The translations under genes and the position numbers were made by a program. Of a stretch of 64,000 nt of DNA, positions 47,271 through 58,135 are shown one piece after another. The notes beneath the pieces were generated by a model, which saw only the letters and a list, made by a program, of their open reading frames with translations, searched no databases and had not been told where the DNA came from. Each line of letters opens with the position of its first letter. Positions within the stretch are counted from its first letter, which is position 1. Source of the stretch: [Phialemoniopsis] sp. UDSM-2020 (Eukaryota > Ascomycota > Sordariomycetes > Thyridiales > Thyridiaceae); NCBI GenBank assembly GCA_018873225.1, contig JAEILZ010000004.1:1240001-1304000 (forward strand), written 5' to 3'.

Positions 47271-49604
47271 ATGGATCGTCAATCCGTCTACACAACTCAT
47301 GTCTTCGAGCCGAGCTACGAGCAGGGCGAGGACACCAACCTTCAGATCCAGGCGCAATTAGAGCAGTTTATTCTCGACTTCAGACTCGAGAACCAGTTCA
47401 TCTACAGGTTTGTCCCCATTTCCTCGATAATCACCACATTGACAAATGCTGACTTGATTGTGTAGAGACCAACTGAAGGAGAATGCTCTCTTGAAGAAGT
47501 ACTACTGCGATGTCAATATCGGCGACCTGATCAAGTTCAACGAGGAGCTTGCGCATAGGCTAGTGACTGAGCCGGCAGATATCATACCACTGGTGCGTAT
47601 ATAACAGAGTCTTTGTGACTCAGGATATGTCAGTCTGATGTCGCTCTAGTTCGAGAATGCCTTGCGAAAATGCACCCACCGCATCGTCTTTCCCCACGAG
47701 AGGAAGGTTGATCTTCCTGAACACCAGCTCCTCCTCCACTCCACCGCAGAAGATGTTTCCATTCGCAACCTCGACTCCTTGACCATCTCAAGATTGGTCA
47801 GGGTTCCTGGCATTGTCATTGGTGCTTCTGTCATGTCTTCCAAGGTGACAGAGCTCACCATTCAGTGCCGGAACTGCCAATACGAAACGAGGCTACCTGT
47901 GCTCGGCGGCTTCACCGGAGTGTCTCTTCCTAGGAACTGCGGTCGGCCACGCGCAGCAAACGACCCTACGGCAAAGTGCCCTCTGGACCCCTATTTCGTC
48001 ATGCACGAAAAGTCGAGATTTGTGGATCAGCAAGTCATCAAGCTCCAAGAAGAGCCTGACAAGGTTCCGGTCGGAGAGCTACCTCGCCATGTGCTTATCT
48101 CCGCCGATAGATACTTGACGAACCGTGTGGTTCCTGGATCAAGATGCACTGTAATGGGCATCTTCTCCATCTACCAAAACAAAGGAAGCAAGAACTCTTC
48201 CACTGGAGGTGCCGTGGCAATCAGGACACCGTACCTCAGAGCAGTGGGTATTCAGACCGACATCGATCAGACTGCAAAGGGTCATGCTATCTTCTCAGAG
48301 GAGGAAGAGCAAGAATTTCTGGAGTTGAGCAGGCGGCCAGACCTCTATAACATATTGGCTGACTGCATTGCTCCCTCCATCTACGGAAACCGCGATATCA
48401 AGAAGTCAATTCTGTGTCTGTTGTTCGGTGGCTCGAAGAAGATCCTGCCTGACGGCATGAAGCTCAGAGGAGACATCAACGTCTTGATGCTCGGTGACCC
48501 CGGTACCGCCAAGTCGCAGCTGCTGAAGTTTGTGGAGAAGGTGGCGCCTATTGCTATCTACACCTCCGGCAAGGGTTCATCAGCAGCCGGTTTGACTGCC
48601 TCGGTACAGCGCGATCACTCCACACGCGAGTTCTACCTCGAGGGCGGTGCTATGGTCCTTGCTGACGGCGGTGTGGTGTGCATTGATGAGTTCGACAAGA
48701 TGCGAGACGAGGATCGGGTCGCCATTCACGAAGCCATGGAACAGCAGACCATCTCCATTGCAAAGGCCGGCATCACCACCATTCTCAACTCCCGAACGTC
48801 TGTGTTGGCCGCAGCCAATCCCATCTTCGGTCGCTACGATGATATGAAGACTCCCGGAGAAAACATTGATTTCCAGACCACCATTCTGTCTCGTTTCGAT
48901 ATGATCTTCATTGTCAAGGACGAGCATGAGCGTGGCAAAGATGAGAGAATCGCCAAGCACGTCATGGGCATCCATATGGGTGGCCAGGGCATCGAAGAGC
49001 AGCCCGAATCTGAAGTTCCCGTCGACAAGATGAGGAGATACGTGAGCTACTGCAGATCGTAAGTCGTATGCTGCCTCCTCTGATTATATAGCTGCTAACG
49101 CTCGTGCACAGTCGTTGTGCCCCTCGACTCAGCAAGGAGGCCGCAGACAAGCTTTCCTCACACTTCGTGTCCATCCGAAAGCAGGTCCACGCTTCAGAGA
49201 TGGAGGCCAACACCCGCAGCTCCATTCCCATCACGGTTCGACAGCTCGAGGCCATTGTGCGCATCACAGAGTCTCTGGCCAAGCTTACCCTGTCTCCCAT
49301 CGCCACCGAACAGCACGTTGACGAGGCTATTCGTCTCTTCCTCTGCAGTACCATGGATGCCGTCAACCAAGGCAGCAGCCAGGGCTCCAGGGAACTCAAT
49401 GACGAGGTGAACAAGATCGAGGCCGAACTCAAGCGGCGGTTGCCGATTGGCTGGAGTACCAGCCTGGCGACGCTGAGACGCGAGATGGTTGAAGGAAAGG
49501 GCTTCAGTGAGCAGGCCCTTAACCGGGCATTGATGATTCTACAGAGGAGGGATACGATCATGTTCCGAAACCAAGGAGCCCAGGTCTACAGGAATGGAGC
49601 ATGA
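47271..49604 (+). CDS. MCM5: DNA replication licensing factor Mcm5
   Basis: AAA+ subunit of the MCM2-7 replicative helicase, loaded at origins in G1. Exons 47271-47407, 47466-47592, 47650-49058 and 49112-49604 give 721 aa, normal for fungi. A zinc ribbon (C161-x2-C164...C185...C198) lies in the N-terminal OB region. Walker A GDPGTAKS at 370-377, Walker B CIDEFD at 432-437 and the arginine finger SRFD at 502-505 are intact. The C-terminal winged-helix part ends [10 protein letters not shown]. The ATG is supported by the typical MCM5 start [14 protein letters not shown]. Intron 1 uses a weak GTTTGT donor; all others are near consensus. It shares a promoter with VPS54 and has an MCB box. Confidence 0.97.
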
Positions 49605-50030
49605 GGTGATGAAAAGGTCATGTGTATTTGATATAACGTTAATGGCATGGAAAGGAACTGGGTCTGCTTATATGTCTTTGGTTTCTGAGACATGGACAAT
49701 GGGTAGCATCTCAAGATGATACCACTCGAGTCCTGATAGCGCTTGTCTTTTGAGGATTTTGGAGTCGGGAGCTTCAAAGAATTCTTTCATCATCCACGCT
49801 TACCTGGATGACCCTAATCAATAAACAAGCCAATACCCCAAGCTCTTTCGCTTCCATGACCATCAGAGGACTTGGGTGACGACCATTTGATATCCCTAAC
49901 ACGACACAACAATTTTCCTCTCTTCTTCACCCTGACGTAATCGTTCAGCTTCACGTCACTTTTGATTCAAATCATCTACAACTAAGCTCAACGATGCAAC
50001 AAGACTGAGATCAGATATCCTCACTACCAA
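49605..50030. promoter_or_regulatory. Intergenic, 3' of MCM5 and promoter of the next gene
   Basis: 426 bp, AT-richer than its flanks. No gene seen. Confidence 0.5.
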
Positions 50031-52163
50031 ATGGCTTCCACTCAGGGGGACGAACTGGTGACAACCTCCCAAATCCATCGCTATCGCGCTCTCACGACAC
50101 TTCTCAGCTGGCTCAACGTCCCTACCCCGAACGTGAGGCAGAAGAAGGGCAACTATGGCAGTCTGAGACATCAGATCCTCTTCAAGGGCGAGGCCTTTGC
50201 CGACGTCCTGGTCCGCGAGGACGAGACGGTCGCAGTCACGTACAACTACGCCACGAAGAGACTGCAGGTACTGGCGACGACCGTCGACCCGGACAAGCCC
50301 AACAAGTCACCGGCTTTCATCCCGGAGGACGTTCTCGCCGCAGATCCGGCGTACGAGGGCGCGTTCCCGGCCCTGGAAGGCAAGTCGCTGCTCCTGCCTC
50401 TGGGAAGCGCGGGATGGTACCTCAAGGCCCGGAGCAGCGGCATCGTCGTCGACGGCAAGCACACGGCCCCGGCCTTCATCGAGCACTGCGCTGTCGTCTG
50501 TGAGCTGCTCAAGCGCAGCCATCGAACTGCGACTTACCCTGGCGTCAGCCCGGCCGGCATGAATCGGGATCTGGCTCGTTACATCTGGCTCACCGCCGAG
50601 CCGGCCATCAACGCTCGCATCGCGGCCGGCGGAGCGCCGCAGCCGCACGGCAGCACGTACTACCCCCGCAATTTGTTCTGGGCCCTGACGCTGCCGTCGT
50701 CGAAACTGCAAGAACTCGCCGTCGCCAACGGACACCTGGACCTGCTCGCTGTCCACCCAGAGGGCCTGAAACCAGACAGACAAGTAGCATTCAGGGGCCT
50801 CCGCGACGCCATCCTCGGCGTCGCCAACGATGAACAGTGGGCCGCGGAGGACATGGTCGACCTCGACCAGATCACCTACGACGCCAAAGGCCGGCTCGTC
50901 CTGCAGAGCGTCCTCGCCTACACGCTTTCGTTCCTGTGGGCGACCTTCCGCAACGTCCGCCTCACCAAGCTCGAGCTCATGGCGGCCAAGAGGCGCTTCT
51001 ACGAGGCGTTCGACGACCCGTACGCCCGGTACGCGCACGACGCGCGTGCCGCGGCGCTCGCCGACACGCTCGACCGGCTCGCCAACGACGCCACGCGGCA
51101 CATGGCCGTCCTGCAGGCGCTGGCGGAGGAGCACGCGGACATACTTCGAGATCACTTCCGGTGGCTCCAGGGCGTGCTCGAGCTGCGCCACAGCCGCGCC
51201 GTCAAGACGGGCCAGGCGTACTTTTGGGAGCCGCCCAGTTCGCCGCACCAGCCTTCCAAGGAAAACGAGATGCCCCTATTCCGCGGCGGCTTCGACGCTC
51301 TCGATGCCATGGAGGGCTTCCCTCGGCGGACCGTTGCAGAGGCAGGAGAGCATAGCCAGCGGGGCGACGACTGCGCCAGCTGGTCGGCCCTGGCGCTGTA
51401 CTACCTCAAGACCATCGTCCTCCACTATCGGGGCATGTGCCGTCTGGTCAGGGGTGACAGCCAGAACCCCATGGTGCTCGTACGCTCCAAGTGGATCAGC
51501 GAGGTCGCCGTCGAATGTACGCAGGTAGTCGCCAGATCGACTCGCGTGGACAGCCACATGACATCCATCGACGACATTCTGCATGGCCTTGTCAAGCAGC
51601 CTGGAGAAGACATCGGCATCGAGAAGTGGGATGTGCAGAAAATTGCCCTGAGGATCGCATTCATGAGTCCTTAGCAGGGGCTTGATCCGGCGGTCCTGCG
51701 GGAGTCCACCAAACTATTCGAAGGCACAGCCCACTGCGAAGGCCTCCTGCTTTCTCTGCACCTACACGCAGCAGTAAAAGCGGCAGCAGCCGGAGCGGCA
51801 TCGCCCGCAGCGAAGGACGAGAAGGAGAACACGCCGCCACCATTGCCGCAGGGAGACAAGGACAAGCAGCTCGCGATCAAGAGCATGTCACGCGAGTTGC
51901 GCCAGCTCGTCCCTGCCGTGTCGTTCTCGAAAAGCTGCTGCGCGGGCTGCTACCAATACGTCGAATACATGAAATACCAGTACCATTTCGACCAGAGGGA
52001 CGACTGCCCCGTGTTCCCGGCCTGTAGCTACCCTCGCTGGACGCCTTGCACTATTCCGTCGTGGACCTCGCAGGAGGCGGCGTCCTTCATGATCAGTCGG
52101 GCCGAGAGGGTGCTTCTTCGCTGGGCGGACTCGGTAGTCAAGGTCCCTGAAGCTGCGTTGTAA
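50031..52163 (+). CDS. OTT_1508-like deaminase-fold protein interrupted by one in-frame TAG
   Basis: Predicted member of the fungal OTT_1508-like branch of the cytidine-deaminase fold. The substrate is unknown. The frame opens at the ATG at 50031 and runs 547 codons to a TAG at 51672-51674. It then continues in the same frame, without another stop, for 162 codons to a TAA. Only the downstream part carries the zinc site: H568-C-E570 in a helix-like GTAHCEGLLLSLHLHA, and C637-x2-C640 in SFSKSCCAGCYQYV. The upstream part (RDLARYIWLTAEPAINARI, YYPRNLFWALTLP and FRWLQGVLELRHSRAVKTGQ) is a helical region I do not recognise. Both parts have G/C-ending codons and look like one protein. The next in-frame ATG after the TAG is at 51885, already past the HCE motif, so reinitiation could not give a complete active site. 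Candidate explanations are readthrough, a recent nonsense mutation, an assembly error or an unusual intron. Confidence 0.75.
51672..51674 (+). other. In-frame TAG between N-terminal region and deaminase domain
   Basis: TAG preceded by CCT and followed by CAG, codon 548 of the 50031 frame. TTAGCAG also looks like a 3' splice site. Frame-preserving introns ending at 51677 would need donors GTGCAG (51633, 45 nt), GTCAAG (51591, 87 nt) or GTAGTC (51525, 153 nt). None fits the GTRNGT consensus used by the other genes here, and no good branch site is visible. Confidence 0.9.
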
Positions 52164-52624
52164 TTGCTGGTGGTCGCTGTCAAGGTGGTCGGTCGAGGTC
52201 ATTGCTTTCCGCCGCATTATACATTTCGTTCGGAAAATGCGGCAAATCTCATGGGGAAAGAAAAGCTGAGATCTGGGATGGGAGCTTTGAACTTGTGGTA
52301 GAGTCTTACTTGCGACTTGAATGACGTTTGAGAACGGAAGTTGGCGGGAAGTCAAGTTGCTGAACTTTCGGGCGAGGGTCACGAAAATTGCAGAGTCGGT
52401 AGAGGCATCTTTAGAAACTAGCAATCCATGATCAATGTCACGGGCAAAGACACGTGTGAAGGCTGCAGGGTTGACGGGATCGGGGGAAAAGTCGAAGCCC
52501 GCAATCTTGATCGTGATACTTGGGTTGTAAGGCAATGTTATAAGGGTATCTAAAACCTTCGTGAATGCGTATTGAAATGACTACTCCTAGACGCCCGTGC
52601 TCACCTGCAACATCCTTGTCTCCA
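52164..52624. other. Convergent 3' region
   Basis: 461 bp between the deaminase-like gene and SNRNP27, presumably both 3' UTRs. No gene seen. Confidence 0.55.
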
Positions 52625-53587
52625 TCATCTCGACGGACTAAGCGGGCGGTTGAAGCCGCCTTGCCGGTTCATGTACTGGCGATATTCGGTCTTCTTCTCC
52701 TTGCGCACGCCACCGACGTTGTTGCCAACGACCTTCTTGTTCTTGGTCGTGCCGAAACTGCCAAAGCCCATCATGGCCTGCATAGCCGCCATGCCGTCGT
52801 CCTCGACCTCCACGTCCTCGTCCTCTTCCTCCTGCGCGTCCTCGTCCATTGGCGTGCCCTCGAAGCTGTCCCGGCCCCCATCGCGCTGCTCCTCGCGCTC
52901 CCTGCCGTCCTCGTAGCTCCTCTCGCGCGTGCGGCCCCGCTCCTCGTGCCCGCCGCCGACCTTGAACGACATCGACACCGGCTTCTCCGGCACCTTGGAG
53001 CGCGTGGGCAGCGGCGCGCCGCGGTCGTCTCGGTAGCTGCGGCGCTCGGGGCTCTGGCTGCGCTGGGGGGAGGCCGATCGCCGTCGCTCCCTGTCTCGCT
53101 CTGGAGGGTTGTTAGTCACTGCGCCGACCGATAAGTCCCGAATCTGCTCCGTGCAAAAAGACAACTCTGGGTCGCGGGGGCGAAAAGCAAGCTGCTGGTG
53201 CATGAGCATACCTCGATCGCCTCTTGCGGGCGGCGACTCCGCGCCTCTGCGCCTGTTGACGGGCTCGTCGCGACCGCGCCCATCGCGCCGGTCAGACTCC
53301 CGGTCCCTCTCACGGTCGCGCCCGGTCTCTCTCGGCCGGTCGCGCCCGTAGTCCCGGCGATCATCGTGGCGCGGCGATCGGTTGCGGTCGCGACGGTCTC
53401 TAGATCGAGATCTGTGTTGCCGCCTGTCCTGACCGTATCCCCTATCGTCGTCGTCCCTCCTACGTTCGCGGTCGTCTCGGTCTCGGCGGTCGCGTGGCCT
53501 GCCTCCACCCGGGCGATCTCTGCGCTCTTGCGGCTCGTCCCAGGCCTGCCTGCCGTGGGGGCGGCGGGAACGGTTGTTGTCAGACAT
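52625..53587 (-). CDS. U4/U6.U5 tri-snRNP 27 kDa protein (SNRNP27 family)
   Basis: Spliceosomal RS-type protein of the tri-snRNP, thought to influence 5' splice-site handling during activation. Exons 53587-53212 and 53100-52625 give 283 aa. The N-terminal ~190 residues are an RD/RS/RE repeat domain (for example RRDRDDRERRRDDDD). An acidic stretch (EEEDEDVEVEDD) leads to the diagnostic conserved C-terminal block MAAMQAMMGFGSFGTTKNKK, then VGGVRKEKKTEYRQYMNRQG. The 111-nt intron is a multiple of three and contains no in-frame stop, so an unspliced message would encode 320 aa. The GTATGC donor, CTAAC branch-like sequence and CAG acceptor argue that it is a real intron. Confidence 0.9.
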   Translation of the reverse strand: MSDNNRSRRPHGRQAWDEPQERRDRPGGGRPRDRRDRDDRERRRDDDDRGYGQDRRQHRSRSRDRRDRNRSPRHDDRRDYGRDRPRETGRDRERDRESDRRDGRGRDEPVNRRRGAESPPARGDRGMLMHQQLAFRPRDPELSFCTEQIRDLSVGAVTNNPPERDRERRRSASPQRSQSPERRSYRDDRGAPLPTRSKVPEKPVSMSFKVGGGHEERGRTRERSYEDGREREEQRDGGRDSFEGTPMDEDAQEEEDEDVEVEDDGMAAMQAMMGFGSFGTTKNKKVVGNNVGGVRKEKKTEYRQYMNRQGGFNRPLSPSR

Positions 53588-54164
53588 GCCAAAGCTTCTG
53601 ATGGGATGAGACTAAAGTGACCAGTCGATATGCGGTGATGGGTGATGGTTGTTGATATTGCGTAAGAGGTATTGCTTTGTCGAAGGTCAGAGGTGGAAGT
53701 GGGAAAGGTCTGCGATTTTGTCTGGGCTAGCTTTGGTCATAAAATTTATCGTGCTGGACGTCACCAAAAGATGGGGAAAGCTAGTGAGATGCGGCTGAAA
53801 TGAGGCCGCAGCTGGGTCTTTGTAGGGCGGGATTAGCGCTGTCATCCACTTACACATTCTTTGAAGAGTAAAGTACCTTATGCATCCAAAAGATTTAGGA
53901 CAGGGCTGAGATATGTCTTTGTCTTTCACCTAGTGTAACTCAGTCGTACGTACAAGTGCATGGAAAGAAGTCTTCATTTTGTAGCATCTCTTTATTTGCA
54001 ACTGTTGAAGATGATATATCAACAGCATATGTGCCTGTTATTCAAGAACAGCATTGCCTTCATGAACAAATCTATTGCTCAAGTCAATTATTCTCGAAGA
54101 GACCACTCTACTGGCATCTTGTTTGTTTGATACTTCTTGAGCATGTATCTGGGTATCTCCAAGT
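53588..54164. other. Intergenic region upstream of SNRNP27
   Basis: 577 bp. Contains the SNRNP27 promoter on the minus strand and the 3' UTR of ELP5. No gene seen. Confidence 0.5.
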
Positions 54165-55420
54165 CTATATCTCGTCCTCGTCCTCGTCAAAATCGTCCTC
54201 ACGCCCAATATCATACAATATCCTGCCTCCCTCGCCGCCGCCAATGTCAGTCTGCGCGTCAAAATACGGGAGTTGCACACCCTCGCGGTCCCTCTTCTGC
54301 TTCTCAGTCAAGCCCAAGCTAAAGGTGGCCCCCATATCTTCTTCATTGCCGTCTTCCACTGTGCCTTCCGGACCTGCATCTGTCGGCACACGGAACGATG
54401 GGTGGTCCGAGAGGAGTGACAGCTCAGAGGTTCCCAGTAGGCCCCCTACCTTACCACTCCCAGGGGCAAGGACGAACTTTTCCGCCACAGATCGACCGCT
54501 GCGCCTCCGCAGCTCCATCTCGAGCACGATCCCGTTGGCGTTGGCACCATGCTCATCGGTTTTGACGCCGATGAGCACGCCTTCACGCCCTTCTCTGATG
54601 CCCCACTCCGGCTCCTCTAGACTCCTATTCTGAGCCCGGCGTATCTCAATCGCCTGGTAGAGGCTTGAGACGCGGCATATTGCTGTGGCGAGGTGGCACA
54701 ACACGTCCAGCGGGTGTGGCTCATACTCACTCGATGAACGGACCAGGGGCACATCGGTGTGGTACACTGCAACTACGGATGCAGCGGGGGTTACTATGCT
54801 TGATAGGAACGCTGATAGAGATCTGGGGTGCGATGCAGCCAGGGAATTTAGGGAATCGATGACGATCAGTACTTCTGCAAGTTGGTAAGTATCGCCCCTG
54901 ATATCAAGGTGTGAGTAGTATTTGGCGTGACCACTCACTCTGTGCAGGTGCATCCCTGCTCGCGGCCCCGGTTGGCTGTGGACAATGCGAGGCTATCTCT
55001 GTCCTCAGGCTGCCGAGGGCTTTTCCTCTGGCTCGCACGAAGATGTCGGCATCACGAGGCTTCTTGACCGTGGTGAACGAAACAAAGACCACCTTAGTCC
55101 GCCCGATCTGGTAACATGTTAGTTGAAACTCCGAAACGAACGTAGATCATGTCTGGTAAAACTGGTTGCGAGGGTCGGGAAGGGATGACGATCAGTCACA
55201 TGGTCTGCATGTGACGGGATGTGGGAGGTGTAGTGCGGCTCAGAAGGACATCTGCACCCACCTTGGCTCGCGCTGTGAATTCTCGGACTAGAGGCCCAGC
55301 TCCCTGCTCGAGTGTGTCCAAGATCAGCGTCAGAGGACTGGCGCTGTCTCTCAAGTTGAGTAGTTTCTGGCCCAAGAGCAGGCTGTGAGAGCGCCCATGG
55401 GCCTGGGCTGACGGTGCCAT
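54165..55420 (-). CDS. ELP5: Elongator complex subunit 5
   Basis: RecA-like subunit of the Elp4-Elp5-Elp6 ring of Elongator, which supports cm5/mcm5 modification of tRNA wobble uridines. Exons 55420-55262, 55107-54939 and 54874-54165 encode 345 aa. The N-terminal half holds a core beta strand motif (SPLTLILDTLEQGAGPLVRE), KVVFVSFTT and LIVIDSLNSLAA. As usual for Elp5, no functional Walker A is visible. The C-terminus is the family hallmark: MGATFSLGLTEKQKRDREGV, LPYFDAQ, then GGRILYDIGREDDFDEDEDEI. The start is the first in-frame ATG; the frame upstream has only a TTG. Intron 1 is 154 nt, longer than the local average. Confidence 0.92.
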
Positions 55421-56455
55421 GGCGGGTGTAATCTCCAAAGTCCTGTTCTCGACGGCGACTCGATATCGCCTCAGAAGCTGCGAGTGTGATGCAATAGCGC
55501 AGGCAAGATGAGATCACGCTTGTGTCACGCCCCCTGTCTAGCCGTCCCCTCTGTTCTGGTGCGGAGAAGACGCTTCCCCGTGGTTCTGTGTGCTTATTGT
55601 GCCTGTGTGTGATATTGCGAGCTGTTAAAGGACCAGGTTCATGATGACTGCCGAAGGCCGCACTCTAAATTTTGATTCGGAGCCCATTATTTGATGGGCA
55701 CTCGAAGCCGCCCGCTAAGGATCGGAGCCAGTCAGGGCGTTGTGCGGAACCGGCAGTGGACTACATTAGCGGCCGATCAGTGACCAGATGGCGGCTAATC
55801 TGCCGACCGTTTTCTGACTTGCATTATCTCTTCATATAAACGTCCCAATCCTTCCCCTCCAGATGTTCCTCGCCCCCCAGCATTGCTACGTGCTGGGATA
55901 TTAAATGCAATATACTTGAGATCCTTGATAGACATAGCTCGCTGGCAGATACGACAATCATCATCCCAAATCTTGCCTGTCTCAGCAGCATTGCCCGAGT
56001 GCCTCACAGAATGTCCCAACTCGCTAAGGTAGGCCAATTATGAGGCCTCTCCCGCGCCTGTCTATGCTGCTTCGGGCCGTTACCTTGCAGGAAAAGCCAC
56101 CTGGAGAGAGGCGGCTGTGAAGGAAGAGGCCAATGGGGTCTCATTGATGTCTTGTGTGCTGTAATGGCGAAAGCCCACCAGCACTATACCCCTCGAGAGA
56201 TTTGCTCACGAGAGCTCCTCTTTCCTACCTCCCTTGGCACTATGGCCGATCTAGAAGGGTCTCATCCGGCAGAAGGACCGGGTGCAGCTGGCCATGGGAA
56301 AACATGCTCACCCAGATCCTCGTTCCAATGCAGTGGCGATAGTAGTGCTTGATATATAATGCCCTTGGGACGGTGATTGTGTTCTAGAGCTCGCCCACTG
56401 GCGACACGGGTACAGCTCTGACCAGGGAAGCACGCAATTCCAACACGATCTCACA
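55421..56455. promoter_or_regulatory. Divergent region between ELP5 and the aspartic protease
   Basis: About 1 kb. An 80-codon minus frame at 55795-56037 begins at TTG and has no recognisable domain. Presumed promoters of both flanking genes. Confidence 0.45.
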
Positions 56456-57978
56456 ATGGCCAAAACTCTCATGCAATGCCTGCTGGGCAGCCTGGTAGCA
56501 AGCCTCACCCTTGCAGCGCCGGTGGAAGAGCATCATGAGAAGAGGGCACCGCAGATAGCATCTATCTCAAACACCTTGCCGTTGCGGAAGGAAATCTACC
56601 ACCACACGGAAGGCTCTCGCCCAGGCTCTGTTTTCCGCAACCACCGTGCTATTAACTTCAACATCGCCGCCGACGACCCGGAAGCTGCTGGCACCGGCAA
56701 GGCTCTGGCCGCACAGCACCAGATTGCCTACATAACCGATGTTAAGGCCGGCCCGGGCACCTATCAGTTGATCATCGATACCGGCAGTAGTGATACCTGG
56801 TTTGTCAAGACTGGCTTCCAGTGCCGGAACTACCGCAAGCAGCCCATACCCTTGGAGCAATGCATGTTTGGGCCGGAGTTCAAGGGAGACTTCCCGGGCG
56901 GCAAGATCACAACCCAACGCTTCAGCATCGCCTACGGCGACGGAAATGGCCCATATCTAGAGGGCGAGATGGGCTACTCTGAGTAAGTGAACTTGGCTTC
57001 GTCGAATCTGTTGCTTGTTCACAGGCTAACATGAGGCTCCCTCTTTCAGCATGACTGTTTCTGGCATTACAGTACCTAAGCAGCAAATTGCTTTGGCTAC
57101 TACAGGAGCTTGGGACGGTGATGGAGTGACGAGCGGCATCCTTGGCCTGGGCCTGCCAGCGCTGACAGAAGCATTCAACGGCACCGAGGACAATGCGGCG
57201 AACCTCGTTAGCTACGACCCCTTTGTCACCACGGTCTCGAAGCAGAACGTGCCTCCAATCTTCAGTCTTGCTTTGACGAGAGACCCTGCACGGTCGTTCC
57301 TATCTTTCGGCGGCGTACCGCCCAACGCAAAGACAGATGGAAACTGGGCGACGACAAAGATCCTCAAGGTATGAGAGACTCGGATATCTATACAGGACTG
57401 AGCACGGAACTGATATAGTGTGTATAGCTTGAGAGAGTCTCCGGTGGAAGCGACTACTTTTACTACACGATACAACCGGACGGATTCGTCTGGAACACTC
57501 CTGACGGAGCTAACCAGACCTCTCGCTCACCCATGATCATCGTGGACAGCGGCACCACCTTGAACTTGCTCCCATACGGTATGTTCTGACCCGGTTTATG
57601 ATCACTATTTTGACACCGCCTGAACTCGTCTCCGCGATACTGACGACTCATTTCGTGTATCTAGAAATCGCCCAGGCCATCAACAACGCCTTCTCCCCGC
57701 GCGCCGCCCTCGACAGCCAGATGGGCGGCTGGTTTGTGCCCTGCGACGCCAAGCCGCCGACCTTCGGCGTCACCATCGGCAACAAGACCCTCTGGACCAA
57801 CCCGAGCAACATGATCCTGCCGCAGGTCAAGCACCCGCTCACAGGCGAGTGCGCCACAGGCATCGGCGCGACTAACGGCTTCCCCTATATCCTAGGCGAC
57901 ACCTTTATGCAGGAGCTCGTGTCGGTGTTTGACATCAGCGACAAGATGGAGCTGCGGTTTGCCAAGAGGACCGACTGA
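56456..57978 (+). CDS. Secreted pepsin-like aspartic protease (family A1)
   Basis: Extracellular or vacuolar-type acid endopeptidase, 436 aa. Exons 56456-56982, 57050-57368, 57428-57578 and 57665-57978. A signal peptide (to about LTLAAP, residue ~22) is followed by a short propeptide with a Lys-Arg at 29-30, a Kex2-type site. The two catalytic aspartates are intact: D108-T-G-S in LIIDTGSSDTWFV and D322-S-G-T in IIVDSGTTLNLLP. The flap region is SIAYGDG (Tyr ~160). There is no Ser/Thr-rich tail or GPI signal, so it is probably soluble and secreted. An unusual segment QCRNYRKQPIPLEQCMFG follows the first active-site loop. The end LRFAKRTD is typical of the fold. Converges on the ASXH gene with 157 bp between stops. 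Confidence 0.93.
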
Positions 57979-58135
57979 GTTATCGTTATCACATAAAGGG
58001 ACGGTGATCAGGGGTAGTGCTGAAGGGCGATGCCATATCTTGTCTTCTAGCAAGCTCGTAAAGGGGGTATGTAGCTCCATGGTTAATACAATGCAGTGCA
58101 GTAATCAATCCGTCGTTGTCCAGCCGAGAAGGTGC

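Noticed and set aside
51633..51677. 45-nt intron that would remove the TAG in the deaminase-like gene
   Set aside because: The donor GTGCAG and lack of a branch site are unlike the other introns here, and it is shorter than any of them. Kept only as an alternative explanation.
55795..56037. 80-codon minus-strand open frame containing a C-x2-C
   Set aside because: TTG start and a single CxxC only; no partner motif or splice site that would extend it.
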